DNA of 64,000 nt from Haliclona indistincta (lineage: Eukaryota > Porifera > Demospongiae > Haplosclerida > Chalinidae). The DNA is taken from NCBI GenBank assembly GCA_964017065.1, contig OZ024787.1, positions 2,430,482 to 2,494,481 of the forward strand, read 5' to 3'. Every line of letters begins with the position of its first letter. Within the stretch, counting starts at the first letter, position 1. The position numbers were made by a program, and so were the translations under genes. The notes below the pieces were generated by a model, which saw nothing but the letters and a program-made list of their open reading frames with translations, was not told the origin of the DNA and made no database searches. Shown here one piece after another: positions 30,022 to 41,530 of the stretch.

Positions 30022-31247
30022 ATAATGCGCCATAAAGTGTAAGTCGTTGTAAACAACAGTTTTATTGATAGAATCGGCATTTAGAGAAAAAATACACATA
30101 CATTCCTCGTGACGTGGGTAGTTGCCATCATCGAGTGGTGGCAAGCCGGTAGACAAGGGGGTTCTGAAAAACCACCAAGTCTCCTGAAAGGTCCACTTTA
30201 CCTGGCTGCTATATGGTAAAAATTGAAGCAACTTGCTTTTCTTTTGTTTTTTTTTTTGCTTTTCAAATAGCAATACACGTTTGTTGATCCTGCACGAGGA
30301 GATAATGAATTGGGCAAATGTTAGGGCGCTTTGCACTGCTAGCAAAGAAATCGCCCTCTTTCAAGGGCTGGCTACGGCCTTGAGTGGGGCTCGCTCAGGT
30401 TCATCCCAAAGCATAAATCATTCAGTAAGTGCATTTCATCTGGTCAGACAAAATGTGTCTACACTACATGTACATGATGTGACAGCCAACAAAATACATG
30501 ATCAGCATTAAAAAAAGAAAATAATTATTACTACACAAAGCACACCAATCAGCGTCACAAAATCATTGTCTACTGATCTAGTTACATGTATTGTCTAGAG
30601 CAGCAATGACTTGATCGTAGGGGTTTTAATAATTTTTAATAAAAATAATTATGCCAAGTCAGCAAAATGGGTAGTGGCAATTACCCGGAAATCCGGAATG
30701 CGATTATTAGTTTAGTAGCAATGGCAGCAGAAGGAGCTTTTGCTAATGAATATTCATGAGACAAGCATTTTTGCAGAATGGCTGCTTGCACAGTGTTCTG
30801 CTGTGTTAAGTTAGCCAGAATAAGCCAGTAAGCATCCCTGGTGTTATTAGGCAAGTTTGAATAAATTATATTTCAGTAGTCTGAGTATCCTCCGCCCCTA
30901 GCCCTGATACGTGTTCACATAAGTGTTCATTTCATGTTCACAACATAAGTGTTCAGCATTCAGCATTCATCATAGTACTATTCAGCATAGTACCAAATAT
31001 GGTAGTAACAAGTTTACATGGTACCCACCATATTTGGCTATCACAAACTATGAAACTACCATACTACCAAGAGTGTATAAAATCAGGAGTCCATAATGAT
31101 TATGGACTCCTGATAAAATTAATACATATCTTATTATAATACTCTTGATGCTACAGTAAATAATATTGATTCCACAGACCCGTTGACAGTCAAGGCACCA
31201 TCTTCCTCTCCTTATGGGCTCCTGGTCAATTCCTTGATAGACAACTT
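30022..31247. other. Intergenic, copy 13 to TRAF-like gene 1
   Basis: No gene is seen. The A-type 3' flank block runs to about 30620. From about 30640 begins a block paralogous to 41040-41530, which forms the 5' region of the TRAF-like genes. A perfect hairpin lies at 31082-31114. Confidence 0.5.
31082..31114. repeat. Perfect 16-bp-arm hairpin upstream of TRAF-like gene 1
   Basis: atcaggagtccataat and its exact reverse complement surround a single central base. It is absent from the matching flank of TRAF-like gene 2. Confidence 0.7.
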
Positions 31248-32963
31248 ATGGCTACACAATACAACTTCATCACTGAGCCTCCAAAGAGTCGATTCTGTCC
31301 TGTTTGCTTTGATCTACTAACAGAGCCATACCTCAGTGACTGTGGTCATCATGTCTGCCACCAGTGTCACACAAAACTTCTCGCAGAATGCAAGATGGAG
31401 TGTCCAGAGTGTCGAGAACCTAATGCTCTCTCTAGTGCTCGTCTCAACAAGTTCCTCCAGCGTGAGATCAATGACCTGAAGGTTCGCTGCCAACACCACA
31501 GAGAAGGCTGTAAGTGGACAGGAGAGGTGAGAGAGCTTCAGAGCCATCTTGATCCTGACAAGAGGAAGTGTGACTACATCCTCCTGCCTTGCTCCTTTGG
31601 TTGTGATGAGATGGTACGGAGCGGCGCCATGAGAGAACACAAGGAGAGATACTGTACCAAGCGACAGATGAGCTGCCTATATTGCTCCTACTTTAGTTCG
31701 ATTGATAATGTCACAACAAAGCATCTCCCGATCTGCCTTCAGTTTCCTGTGACCTGTCCTAACAACTGCAAGAAAGTGAGGCTCAAGAGAGAGCAACTTC
31801 AAGCACATATCGATGAGTGCCCTCTACAAGTAATCTCTTGTCCCTTTACCAGTGCTGGCTGCACTGTGAAGCTGCCTCAAAATGAGATGGAGAAGCACGA
31901 AGACGCCGCTATGCGCCAGCACCTTCGACTTATGGTAAAGCAAATGCAGCAGTTACAGGTCAACCAGGAGACCTCTACTCCTCCTGCAGCTACAATATCA
32001 CCACCATTCCTCTATAACCAAGCACCAACTGAGATCATTGTGAACGATTTTAGAAAGAAGAAGGAAGCTAATGAAGAGTGGTATAGTTTGCCATTTTATA
32101 CCCACAACAGAGGCTACAAGTTCCGTCTCATTGTGTACCCCAATGGCAATGGTACAGGCAGACAGTCTCACCTCTCAATACATTCTCAACTTATTAGAGG
32201 AAAATTTGATAATGAGTTAGAATGGCCATTTGAAGGAGACATCAGAGTAGAGCTACTGAACTGGAGAGAAGACAAGAATCACCATTCAAAGAAATTTCAA
32301 TACACCAAACTCAATGATACTAATATTTCTCGTGTCACCACACATTTCGAATCTGCGACTAGTTTTGGCGATGACCATTTCATATCTCACACTGACCTGG
32401 TGTCCACCAACACAGAATACTTGTGTGATGACTACCTCAAACTAAGAGTTAGTGTGGGAGTCTACTCCACACCTCTCCTTCACCTGACTCCAGCATGGCA
32501 GGACCCCCTCATCAGCATCCAGTCTGGGGCTCAGTTCACCTTACCAGAATATTCCAAACACAATCAGTTCAACAGCAGCTACTGGAGTCCACTATTCACC
32601 ACCAGCCCATGGGGTTATAGATTTGGTCTGGCAATGCGTACTGTTCATACTTGTGAGACCAGCTACTTGTCAATTGCTGCTTTTATCGTGAAAGGTCTGC
32701 ACGATGACCACCTTCAGTGGCCTTTCACTGGTACCATCATCATTGAGTTCCTCAACTGGCTGGAGGACAAGGATCACTACAAGAAGACTATCATAATTGA
32801 TGCGAACAAGAACTTTGATAGACCTACTAAAAAGTTTATTGGAAATATTACCGGTGATCTAAAGTTCATCTCTCATTCCTTTCTTGAATCATCCACTACT
32901 AACACACAATATCTTTACCAGGACTGCATTCGTGTGAGAGTACAAGCCATAGCCAACAATTAA
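31248..32963 (+). CDS. TRAF-like RING/zinc-finger protein with two MATH domains, gene 1
   Basis: An intronless frame of 571 codons. Residues 18-56 are a C3HC4 RING finger (CPVCFDLLTEPYLSDCGHHV, CHQC, CPECRE). Residues about 80-215 carry TRAF-type zinc fingers with repeated C/H spacing. A short helical linker follows at 215-240. Two successive TRAF-C/MATH-like domains come next (about 255-400 and 415-570), each with a GYKFRL or GYRFGL strand, a WPFxG turn and a YLxxDxxxxRV end. By family it is likely a cytoplasmic E3 ubiquitin ligase or signalling adaptor. A doubled MATH region is unusual for classical TRAFs, which have one. No signal peptide is present. It is 90% or more alike gene 2 (41531-43258) by eye. 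Confidence 0.88.
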   Translation: MATQYNFITEPPKSRFCPVCFDLLTEPYLSDCGHHVCHQCHTKLLAECKMECPECREPNALSSARLNKFLQREINDLKVRCQHHREGCKWTGEVRELQSHLDPDKRKCDYILLPCSFGCDEMVRSGAMREHKERYCTKRQMSCLYCSYFSSIDNVTTKHLPICLQFPVTCPNNCKKVRLKREQLQAHIDECPLQVISCPFTSAGCTVKLPQNEMEKHEDAAMRQHLRLMVKQMQQLQVNQETSTPPAATISPPFLYNQAPTEIIVNDFRKKKEANEEWYSLPFYTHNRGYKFRLIVYPNGNGTGRQSHLSIHSQLIRGKFDNELEWPFEGDIRVELLNWREDKNHHSKKFQYTKLNDTNISRVTTHFESATSFGDDHFISHTDLVSTNTEYLCDDYLKLRVSVGVYSTPLLHLTPAWQDPLISIQSGAQFTLPEYSKHNQFNSSYWSPLFTTSPWGYRFGLAMRTVHTCETSYLSIAAFIVKGLHDDHLQWPFTGTIIIEFLNWLEDKDHYKKTIIIDANKNFDRPTKKFIGNITGDLKFISHSFLESSTTNTQYLYQDCIRVRVQAIANN

Positions 32964-34164
32964 ACCATCGTTATACTACAATTATTAGTAACTGATTGTC
33001 ATGTGTGTGTACTGTAACAACTTATTGTACTTCATTTGATGAAGCTGGCGGTCAGAGGATTAGTACGGTGGTTTGTATGCCGATTATCTCACTGAAAGTG
33101 TATTTTAGATAACCGTAAACGTTGAAATTTCCGGGAGCTTAATTTTTGAATTTTGAAAGTGCCGTCAATCGCCAAAATTCACCTGTTCTTTGCTAATAGC
33201 TTTATTCAGGGCAATGCCCAATACAGTGGAGTGCATTGCATTCTCTTAGCAACACACAATATTCTACATCCTTGCTTACATCTGTGTCAAAAAAAGGATT
33301 TAGCAGTAAAAACGTCTTTGCCTCTCTCTACAAGATGAGCAGTTGATGTAAGCAATCGGGATGCAACCCTCATCGAAAAGGTAATTCTCTATCAGCTCCT
33401 CCTCCAGGCTACTACAGTGAAATTCATCAACCATATGCAATACACAGTTATTTCAAAGAAACAGGATTACTTTGCTGGACAAGAGTGGCCAATGTCAACA
33501 TGTCACAGTCTGGTGCCACCAGCCCTCAGGGACTGACTGACACCAAAAATCACTCCTGGCTAACCATGTAGCAAGGGTTATTCAACATTCACGTTTTCTG
33601 ATTTTAAGAAAAACACTTTGACTTCCAAAATCATGGCTGATTTTGCAGTTACGCCCATGTTTGTCGGTGTATAAAACAGCTATGTTCAGCGTGGGTCAAC
33701 AAAACGCTTTGTCCACACTTACAAAATTTACTTAGCCTTAAGTAGGTTAGCCCATCTTGAAGTAAATTATACAGGTGCAGATTCTTGGCTAGAAGCTAAG
33801 CAGAAAATTCATGAAACTGTTTTGGTCACTGCCACCAAACTGCTTAACGTCAGAGCTTAGCTTTACAGCCATTGCAGAAGTACAGTATCTGGCGTCTCTA
33901 TTGCTCGTCTTTACACTATTGCAGCATGTTTTGACACAGTGTTTGTTGTTGCTAACTCATGAATAATTAATGAGCAAACAAGGTACCACCACCAAGAAAG
34001 AATGAAACTGAAACAATGTATAAACTATCCTGAGTTAGTTGATAGACAACTTGACAGGTTAAAAAAAACATTCAACATCATATAAATTCCTACACCACAC
34101 AGTACAAATAGTTGGTCTTTAAGTACGCCGATTGTTAACATTGCTCAAAGCAAAAATTTAAGAG
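32964..34164. other. Intergenic, TRAF-like gene 1 to copy 14
   Basis: 3' flank shared with 38764-39130 and 43259-43660. It contains a tiny fibrinogen-like relic (33328-33545), then the type B upstream block. TATAAA at 34081-34086 serves copy 14. Confidence 0.5.
33328..33545 (+). pseudogene. Tiny fibrinogen-like relic
   Basis: Recognisable remnants are gatgagcagttgatg (DDQLM block), a gctcctcctccaggctacta string (SAPSGYY) and gtcaacatgtcacagtctgg (VNMSQSG), with most intervening sequence missing. The same relic, carrying a MITE, follows TRAF-like gene 2. It also holds the empty site (TA at 33382-33383) for that MITE. Confidence 0.7.
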
Positions 34165-35142
34165 ATGGCAGCCAAACCAGTCAGTGTTCTGTTCTATCTA
34201 CTGCTGGCTGGTGGTGTAGTGAGTGGGTTCACTCCAGTCACCTATCCAGTATCCTCTGAGTGTGGTCAGTATGACCCACTGCAGGATCAACACTTGATGG
34301 AGACTCTCGGACAGGTCAAGCAGCAGCTTGATTGCATTCGTTCTAACAATAGATCTTGCCACGAGATTCTCCTCTCTTGCCCATCAGCTCCCTCAGGCTA
34401 CTACCAGATACGTGTTCCCAATGGCTCACTAGTGCAGGTCTACTGTGACATGGAGGGGACCAACTGTGGAGGAGAGGGAGGCTGGACGAGAGTGGCCTAT
34501 GTCAACATGTCACAGTCTGGTGCCACCTGCCCTCAGGGACTGACACAGACAACCCTCTCAGGACTGACTCTCTGTGGCCGGAATGGGCCTGCAGGATGTC
34601 AGAGCACAGTGTTCTCCACACTAGGACTGAACTACTCTCAAGTGTGTGGACAACTACGAGGCTATCAACGTGGTACACCAGATGCTTTTCGTCCTTACTA
34701 TCTCAATCCTTCACAAACAATTGACAGTGTATATGTTGATGGAGTATCCATCACATACGGTAGTGCTCCTCGCAAGCACATTTGGACGTACGCTAATGGA
34801 TTGAATCTTATGTTTGCAGCAGATCTCCGAAATAATTGTCCCTGTAGCGATGGTAATTCACGTGATTTGCCTCCATTTGTTGGTAGTGACTACTACTGTG
34901 AGACTGGTGACAATGATAAACAATGCTGTGGATACTCTACACTCTACTCTAATGATCCACTGTGGGATGGACAGCAATGTCCTGGTGAGGAGGCTCCCTG
35001 CTGTACTCACCCCAACATGCCATGGTTCAACAAGACGCTCAGTGAGACCGCCGCTGCGGACATTGAACTGAGAGTGTGTGGAGATAATATTATTGACGAG
35101 GAAGACACTCCTCTTGAAGTGATTGAACTGTTTGTACGCTAA
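34165..35142 (+). CDS. Fibrinogen-like secreted protein, copy 14 (type B, intact)
   Basis: An intronless frame of 325 codons with the type B leader, fibrinogen-like half, DLRNNCPCSDGNSRDLPPFVG segment and ELFVR end. SETAAADIELRVC replaces the usual SETTTEDIELRVC, a clustered change in an otherwise constant block. The tail is NIIDEEDTPLEV. It is nearly the open-frame version of copy 7's C-terminal half. Predicted secreted, glycosylated and disulfide-bonded; molecular partner unknown. Confidence 0.85.
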   Translation: MAAKPVSVLFYLLLAGGVVSGFTPVTYPVSSECGQYDPLQDQHLMETLGQVKQQLDCIRSNNRSCHEILLSCPSAPSGYYQIRVPNGSLVQVYCDMEGTNCGGEGGWTRVAYVNMSQSGATCPQGLTQTTLSGLTLCGRNGPAGCQSTVFSTLGLNYSQVCGQLRGYQRGTPDAFRPYYLNPSQTIDSVYVDGVSITYGSAPRKHIWTYANGLNLMFAADLRNNCPCSDGNSRDLPPFVGSDYYCETGDNDKQCCGYSTLYSNDPLWDGQQCPGEEAPCCTHPNMPWFNKTLSETAAADIELRVCGDNIIDEEDTPLEVIELFVR

Positions 35143-35584
35143 TTCAACTACCTGCATGTCAATGAATGGTGTCAGCCGTAGCAGTCTCATTTGTTGATTT
35201 GTTGTAAAGATTGTGTGATTCAGGTATAATAAACATTTGTAATGTTGTAAATTAAGTACCCACGAATTATAATTGGACCATACCACGTGACTTTCGACCA
35301 ATCAGATTGCTCAAAAAGTGTGCATTAAATAGCTTAATGCACACTTAGGTACACTTTTATTAACGTGCACTTTATTAATGCACACTTTTAGGTAAACAAA
35401 GTAACAAAGATTGGTCGAAAGTCACGCAGTATGGTCTAAAACGTTTAGACCACACTAGGCGGTGCATTACGCGATATAAAGCACTCGGGCGTCGTCAATA
35501 ACAGTCTCGAACGCGTGATAATGCACTCGCCTTCGTGCAGTCTAACAAATAAATCTGCAAATTGAGCCTCTACTCTCAATCTTC
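35143..35584. other. Intergenic with foldback element
   Basis: The B-type 3' flank is interrupted at 35275 by a foldback: ggaccataccacgtgacttt pairs with the arm ending at 35437. A further GC-richer stretch to 35530 follows (gcactcgggcgtcgtcaata). No gene is seen. Confidence 0.5.
35275..35437. mobile_element. Foldback element (MITE-like)
   Basis: Arms of about 29 bp at 35275-35303 and 35409-35437 differ at only a few positions; the interior contains aaagtgtgcattaa and its complement. No ORF. Confidence 0.6.
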
Positions 35585-35857
35585 AGGTTAATCAAGGCTA
35601 TGTTGATGGAGCATCCATCACATATGGTACTACAGTATCTAAACATATTTGGACTTACGCTACAGGAACTCCTCTTTAATGCGATCTTCGTCCTACCTCC
35701 TTGTAGTACTAATAATATTGAATTTAATCATAAATCACATCCTGATGATACACTATGGGATGGGCAGCAGTGGGAGCTCCCTGCTGTACTCACCCCAACA
35801 TGCCTTGGTTCATCAAGACACTCAGTGAGACCACCACTGAGAAACCTAAATGTCTGA
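35585..35857 (+). pseudogene. Fibrinogen-like fragment (copy 15)
   Basis: Only the C-terminal module is left, in pieces: GYVDGASITYGTT, KHIWTYATGT, DTLWDGQQ, then in another frame CCTHPNMPWF, KTLSETTTE. The sequence diverges from the main group and is closer to copies 6, 10 and 21. There is no leader and no intact cysteine set. Confidence 0.8.
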
Positions 35858-36445
35858 AGTTTCGAGAAACGTCAAGACAGTGAAGATCTGGAATGTGTCT
35901 GTGAGAGTCGCCATCTTGATTCACGACAATGAGCAAGCAATGGAAGTGATGTTAATGGACTTATTGCAAGTGCATGAGCGCATGATAATACTTAAGATGG
36001 TTGAACCCAACTAGAAATTCACTATAGCAAAGATACAGGCAATAGTTTATTTTCAGCCCATTGCTGCCTCTATCTCGATCATTCCTACATACCACAGCCA
36101 TTAACAAGTTGATACCAATCGTATAGTTTACTGAATACTTGCGTTTACATTGGCAATTTAAGTCGTGCCGAGCCATGCTGTGCCGGTTATTTAGTGTAGT
36201 ATAGTTACTTAACATGACCCCGTATTAATTTGAAGTCAAAGTTGGTGTTGAAAAAAATGCTATTTTGCTCATTGTTTTAATGAGTCAAACTTCAAAGGTT
36301 TGAACACAGGTCTTGCGAAATTATGCAAAAATATTGTTTTCCGTTCACCTCTATGGGTGCACTACTGTGCGTCCCTAATAATAATTGACCGAGTTAATAC
36401 AATAAGAAAACTTGCATTTGATAATTGTCAGCATGTTGGGAAATC
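35858..36445. other. Gap between copy 15 and inverted copy 16
   Basis: No gene, repeat or promoter could be recognised. The sequence is not obviously shared with other flanks. Confidence 0.4.
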
Positions 36446-37453
36446 TCAGTTCACATATAGTTCAATCAACTGCAGTAGAGTCTGTTCATTACCAGGTGCT
36501 TCACTAATACACAGCCTCAGCTGAATATCCTCAGTGGTGACCTCGCCGAGTGTCTTCATGAACCATGGCATGTTAGGATGAGTAGTACAGCAGGGAGCCT
36601 CCAAACCAACACACTGCTGCCCATCCCACAGTGGATCATCAGGAAGAAAACCCCAAAAGGCACTAGCAGCATTGTTACCAGTCTCACAGTAGTAGTCATT
36701 GCCAACATAGGGTGGAACTATAGCAGTACTTCACTATAGCAGTACTATAGAATTACAGGGACATACGTTAATTTGTTGAGTAAGAGCGTACCCAACAGCA
36801 TATGTCCAGATGTGTTTGGGTGATGCAGTATCATATGTGATGGACACTCCATCAACGTAGTTTTGATTAAGTTGTAGATTGTTATTATCGAAGTAAGATA
36901 AGAATCCATCAGGAGTAGCAAACTGGTATCCTCGTAGCTGGCCACACACTTGTGAGTAGTTGAGCCCAAGTGCTGAGGAAAATGTTCTTTGACAGCCAGT
37001 GGCACTCAGTCCACAGAGAGTCAGTCCTGAGAGGGTTGTCTGTTTCAGTCCCTGAGGGCAACTGGCACCATCCTGTGACATATTAACATGGGCCACTCTC
37101 ATCCAGCCTCCCTCTCCTCCACAGTTGGTCCCCTCCATGTCACAGTAGACCTGCACTAGTGAGCCATTGGGAACACGTATCTCATGGTAGCCTGAGGGAG
37201 CTGATGGGAAGCAGTGGAGAATCTCTTGACAAGATCTGTTTCGAGGAGGGTTGCATCCTGGAGGACCTAGCTCCTGATGGATCTTGCTGAGTGCTTCCAT
37301 CAACTGGTCATCTTGTAGAGGGTCACTGTGACCACATTCTGCAGTAGAGCTCTGAGAAGAGTAGGTGACTGGAGTGAACCCACTCACTACATGATAGTCA
37401 CCAGACAACAGCAGGTAAGAGCTGATCAGTAAACAGACTAGTTTAGTAGCCAT
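36446..37453 (-). pseudogene. Fibrinogen-like copy 16 (type A, inverted, two adjacent stop codons)
   Basis: This is the only copy on the minus strand. The frame is 336 codons in register from ATG to TGA, interrupted just after CPCNSIVLL by TAG TGA (about 36728-36733). A small duplicated tactgctatag unit at 36722-36748 seems to have created both stops without changing the frame. The leader (LLLSGDYHVVSGFTPV) and middle (TYSSQSSTAECGHSD, GCQRTFSSALGLNYSQ, YVDGVSITYDTASPKH) are more divergent than in other copies. Downstream of the stops, PPYVGNDYYCETG, PLWDGQQC, EAPCC and a YVN end are legible. A truncated 239-residue protein could still be made. Confidence 0.75.
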
Positions 37454-38026
37454 AGCTCTCTCATCGATATTATGATATTAAGAAGTAAGACACTGTTATC
37501 TCAATGAGGAAGCAGGAAATTGTCACTTGTTATCTCCTGTGGCTAATGTTACTGCAGTTGTTAGGAAACAACATGTCACTGTCACTGTTGTGTGTTGACA
37601 ACACATGTTGTGATGTGTTATTTGGAAACAGCACATCACAACTTTGTGCATGATATTCCTCTAATGATGCGGTGCTGTGTTAAACTGGACGACCTACAGT
37701 AGAGGGCACTATAAACATTTCGTTTCGTCGCCATTCACGTTTCGACATTTCGTTGCCATTCTACGGTGGTTATTTTAAACTATTGCTCAGATTAAATGAT
37801 TACTGCCATTTTAACATGGCGATAACAATGATGGTATCAATGGGCGGAGAATTGTTATAATCAATGAGCACGATGGTGCTTGGCTCACAGGATGCAAGTG
37901 AAGATTTGCACATGCTCATCTCAGGACGTAGAAACTGAGCGATGACTGCCAGCACAGTTCTTATAGCTCTCAGGACGCGAGTGACGATTGTCTCAATTGA
38001 TCGATCGACACCGCTTGGCATTAGAG
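37454..38026. other. Upstream of inverted copy 16
   Basis: No gene is seen. Short inverted strings (acaacatgtcactg, acaacacatgttgtgatgtg) make weak hairpins near 37565-37640. Confidence 0.4.
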
Positions 38027-38763
38027 ACAGGAGACATCAGAGTAGAGCTACTGAACTGGAGAGAATACAAGAATCACCAATTGAATACACCAAAATCAAT
38101 GATCCTGATGTTTCTCGTGTCACCACACAATTCAAAACTACGACTACTATTGTCGATGATCATTTCATACCTCACACTGACCTGGTGTCCACCACTAACA
38201 CAGAATACTTGTGTGATGACTACCTCAAACTAAGAGTTATTGTGGGAGTCTACTCCACACCTCTCCTTCACCTGACTCCAGCATGGCAGGACCCCCTCAT
38301 CAGCATCCAGTCTGGGGCTCAGTTCACCTTACCAGGATATTCCAAACAGAAACAGTTCAACAGCATCTACAACAGTCCAGAATTCACCACCAGCCCAAAC
38401 GGTTATAGATTCGGTCTGGCAATGTGTGCTAATCATACTAGTGATGGTGAGACCAGATACATGTACTTGTCGATTGTTGCTTTTATCGTGGAAGGTCAGC
38501 ACAATGACCACCTCCAGTGGCCTTTCACTGGTACCATCATCATTGAGTTCCTCAACTGGCTGGAGGACAAGGAACACTACAAGAAGACTATCCTAATTGA
38601 TGCGAACAAGAACTTTGATAGAGCTACTAAAGGGTTTGTTGGAAATGTTACCTGTGATTGAGAGTTCATCTCTCAGTCCTCTCTTGAATCATCTACTACT
38701 AACACACAATATCTTTACCAGGACCGTATTCGTGTGAGAGTAAAAGTCATAGCCAACAAATAA
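38027..38763 (+). pseudogene. Truncated TRAF-like copy
   Basis: Homology to the TRAF-like genes begins abruptly at GDIRVELLNWRE near the end of the first MATH domain and runs to the C-terminal VKVIANK. The RING finger, zinc fingers and most of MATH 1 are absent. A TGA at 38659-38661 interrupts the frame in the GDLKFIS block, after which the same frame continues to TAA at 38761. The 3' flank is the same as that of the two complete genes. It is a 5'-truncated duplicate. Confidence 0.85.
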
Positions 38764-39422
38764 ACCATACTATAATTAAAATTAGTAACTGATTGTCATG
38801 TGCGTGTGTACTGTAACAACTTATTGTACTTCATTTTATGAAGGTGATGGTCAGAGGATTACTACGGTGGTTTGTATGCCGATTATCTCACTGAAAGTGT
38901 ATTTTAGATAACCGTAAACGTTGAAATTTCCGGTAGCTTAATTTTTGCAAATTTTGAAAGTGCCATCAATCGCCAAAATTCACCTGTTCTTTGCTAATAG
39001 CTTTATTCAGGGCAATGCCCAATACAGTGGAGTGCATTGCATTCTCTTAGCAACACACAATATTCTACACTCTTGCTTACATCTGTGTCAAAAAAGGATT
39101 TAGCAGTAAAAACGTCTTTGCCTCTCGTTGCGTTTCTGCGTTGCGAAAATTTGGCAGGGAACGAGGCTAGATATAATGTATACTGTAGTTATGTTACGAC
39201 CAGATGATTGAGGATGTTATTCGAACAATCAACTGTTGCCAACACATAAAAAGAACAATATATGAGATGAACAATGGCTTTAAGGTGAATAGATGAGCTG
39301 ATGCCAGCAACAATCACGTAAACTTCCTGATAAATAATAATTAGTCACTGTGTTGTACAGCAAGACAGAGTTGCTATAAACATTGCAACCGACATAGAAT
39401 ACTTATATACTGTGAAAATAGC
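38764..39422. other. Intergenic, TRAF fragment to copy 17
   Basis: A TRAF-type 3' flank to about 39130, then the type A upstream region with TATAAA at 39375-39380. No gene is seen. Confidence 0.5.
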
Positions 39423-40378
39423 ATGGATACGTATTTACTGGTCCTACTGTTGGTGAGTGGAGTGAACCCATCTACCATGCCCAAGCCACACCTGAATGTG
39501 GTCAGGGTAACCCTCTACAAGATGACAAGTTGATGGAAACACTCAGCAAGATCCATCAGGAGCTAGGTCCTCCAGGATGCAACCCTCCTCAAAACAGATC
39601 TTGTCAGGAGATTTTCTACTGCTTCCCATCAGCTCCCTCAGGCTACTACCAGATACGTGTTCCGAATGGCTCACTAGTGCAGGTCTACTGTGACATGGAG
39701 GGCACCAACTGTGCAGGAGAGGGAGGCTGGACAAGAGTGGCCTATGTCAACATGTCACAGTCTGGTGCCACCTGCCCTCAGGGACTGACACAGACAACCC
39801 TCTCAGGACTGACTCTCTGTGGCCGGAATGGTTCAGAATGTCAGAGCACAGTGTTCTCCACACTAGGACTGAACTACTCTCAAGTGTGTGGACAACTACG
39901 AGGCTATCAATATGGAACACCAAATGCTTTTGAAACATACCACAATAAGAATATAAGTGCACGAACAATTGACAGCGCCTATGTTGATGGAGTATCCATC
40001 ACATACGGTAGTGCTCCTCGCAAGCACATTTGGACGTACGCTAATGGATTGAATCTTATGTTTCCAGGAACAGATTGTCCCTGCAATACTGGTAATGCTG
40101 TTGCTCCTCCTCCGTTTGTTGGTAGTGACTACTACTGTGAGACTGGTGACAATGATAAAACTTGCTGTGCTTATGAAATATATGAATTTGATCCACTGTG
40201 GGATGGACAGCAATGTCCTGGTGAGGAAGCTCCCTGCTGTACTCACCCCAACATGCCGTGGTTCAACAAGACACTCAGTGAAACCACCACTGAGGACATT
40301 GAACTGAGAGTGTGTGAAGATGAACCCACTACCAATGAAGGCACTCCTCTTCAAGTGATTGAACTGTTTGTACGCTAA
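39423..40378 (+). pseudogene. Fibrinogen-like copy 17 (type A, damaged leader)
   Basis: The conserved ATG at 39423 begins a shortened leader: the gctcatgtagtgagtgggtt block has been rearranged so that the 5' frame does not match the body. The body is open from an internal Met at 39530 to ELFVR at 40378 (282 codons). It has its own variable segment, FETYHNKNISARTIDS, with an extra NIS sequon, and MFPGTDCPC, shorter than in any other copy. Without the leader the product would not be secreted. Confidence 0.8.
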
Positions 40379-41530
40379 TTCAAATGTACTTTACATTTTT
40401 AAATAATGCGCCATAAAGTGTAGGTCGTTGTAAACAGCAGTTTTATTGATCGAATCGGCGTGTTCTTGATTTCAAGAAAACCATACATACGTTCCTCGTG
40501 ACGTGGGTAGTTGTCATCATCGAATGGCGGCAAGGCGATAGACATCTGAAGAACCACCAAGTCTCCTGAAAGGTCCACTTTTCCTGGCTGGGTCCACTTT
40601 ACCATGATTTTCCTACAGTATAATCATGGTAAAAATTGAAGCAACTCGCATTTTTTTGCTTTTTAAATAGCAATACACGTTTGTTGATCCTGCACACGAG
40701 GAGATAATGAATTGGGCAAATTTTGGGGGCGCTTTGGCCTGCTAGCAAAGAAACCACCCTCTTTCAAGGGCTGGCTACATCCTTGACTGGGGTTCGCTCA
40801 GGTTCACACCAAAGCATAAGTCATTCAGTAAGTGCATTTCATCTGGTCAGACAAAATTTGTTCACACTACATGAGACAGCCAACAAATACATGATCAGCA
40901 TCAACAGAAAATAATTATTACTACACAAAGCACACCAATCAGCGTCGCAAAATCATTGTCTACTGATCTAGTTACATGTATTGACCAGAGCAAGCAATGA
41001 GCTGGTTTGTAGGGGTTTTACTAGTTATTAATCATTTTTATTAACAATAATTATGCCAAGTCGAAAATGGGTAGTGACGAATATCTGGAAATCCGGAATG
41101 CGATTATTAGTTTAGTAGCAATGGCAGCAGAAGGAGCTTTTGCTAATTAATATATTCATGAGACAAGCATTTTTGCAGAATGGCTGCTTGCACAATGTTC
41201 TGTTAGCCAGAATAAGCTAGTAAGCATCCCTGGTGTTAATTTTATAGGCAAGTTTGAATAAATTATATTTCAGTAGTCTGAGTATACTCTGCTCCTGCTC
41301 CTCAAGTGTTCACATCCTGACAATCTCACAACAGGAAAAACACTATTCAGCATAGTACCAAATAATTATGGTAGTACATGTAACATGTTTACACAGTACC
41401 GCTATCACAAAGTACCGTACTACCTTATTTGGAACTACAGGAAGGATGCTGATTCTACAGAGCCGTTGACAGTCAAGGCACCATCTTCCTCTCCTTATGG
41501 GCTCCTGGTTAATTCTTTGATAGACAACTT
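40379..41530. other. Intergenic, copy 17 to TRAF-like gene 2
   Basis: The A-type 3' flank block is followed from 41030 by the TRAF-like 5' flank, which parallels 30640-31247. No gene is seen. Confidence 0.5.

Noticed and set aside
36722..36766. 39-nt GT-AG stretch in copy 16 that would remove both stops
   Set aside because: Too short for a usual spliceosomal intron, and removal would delete the second Cys of the invariant CPC motif.
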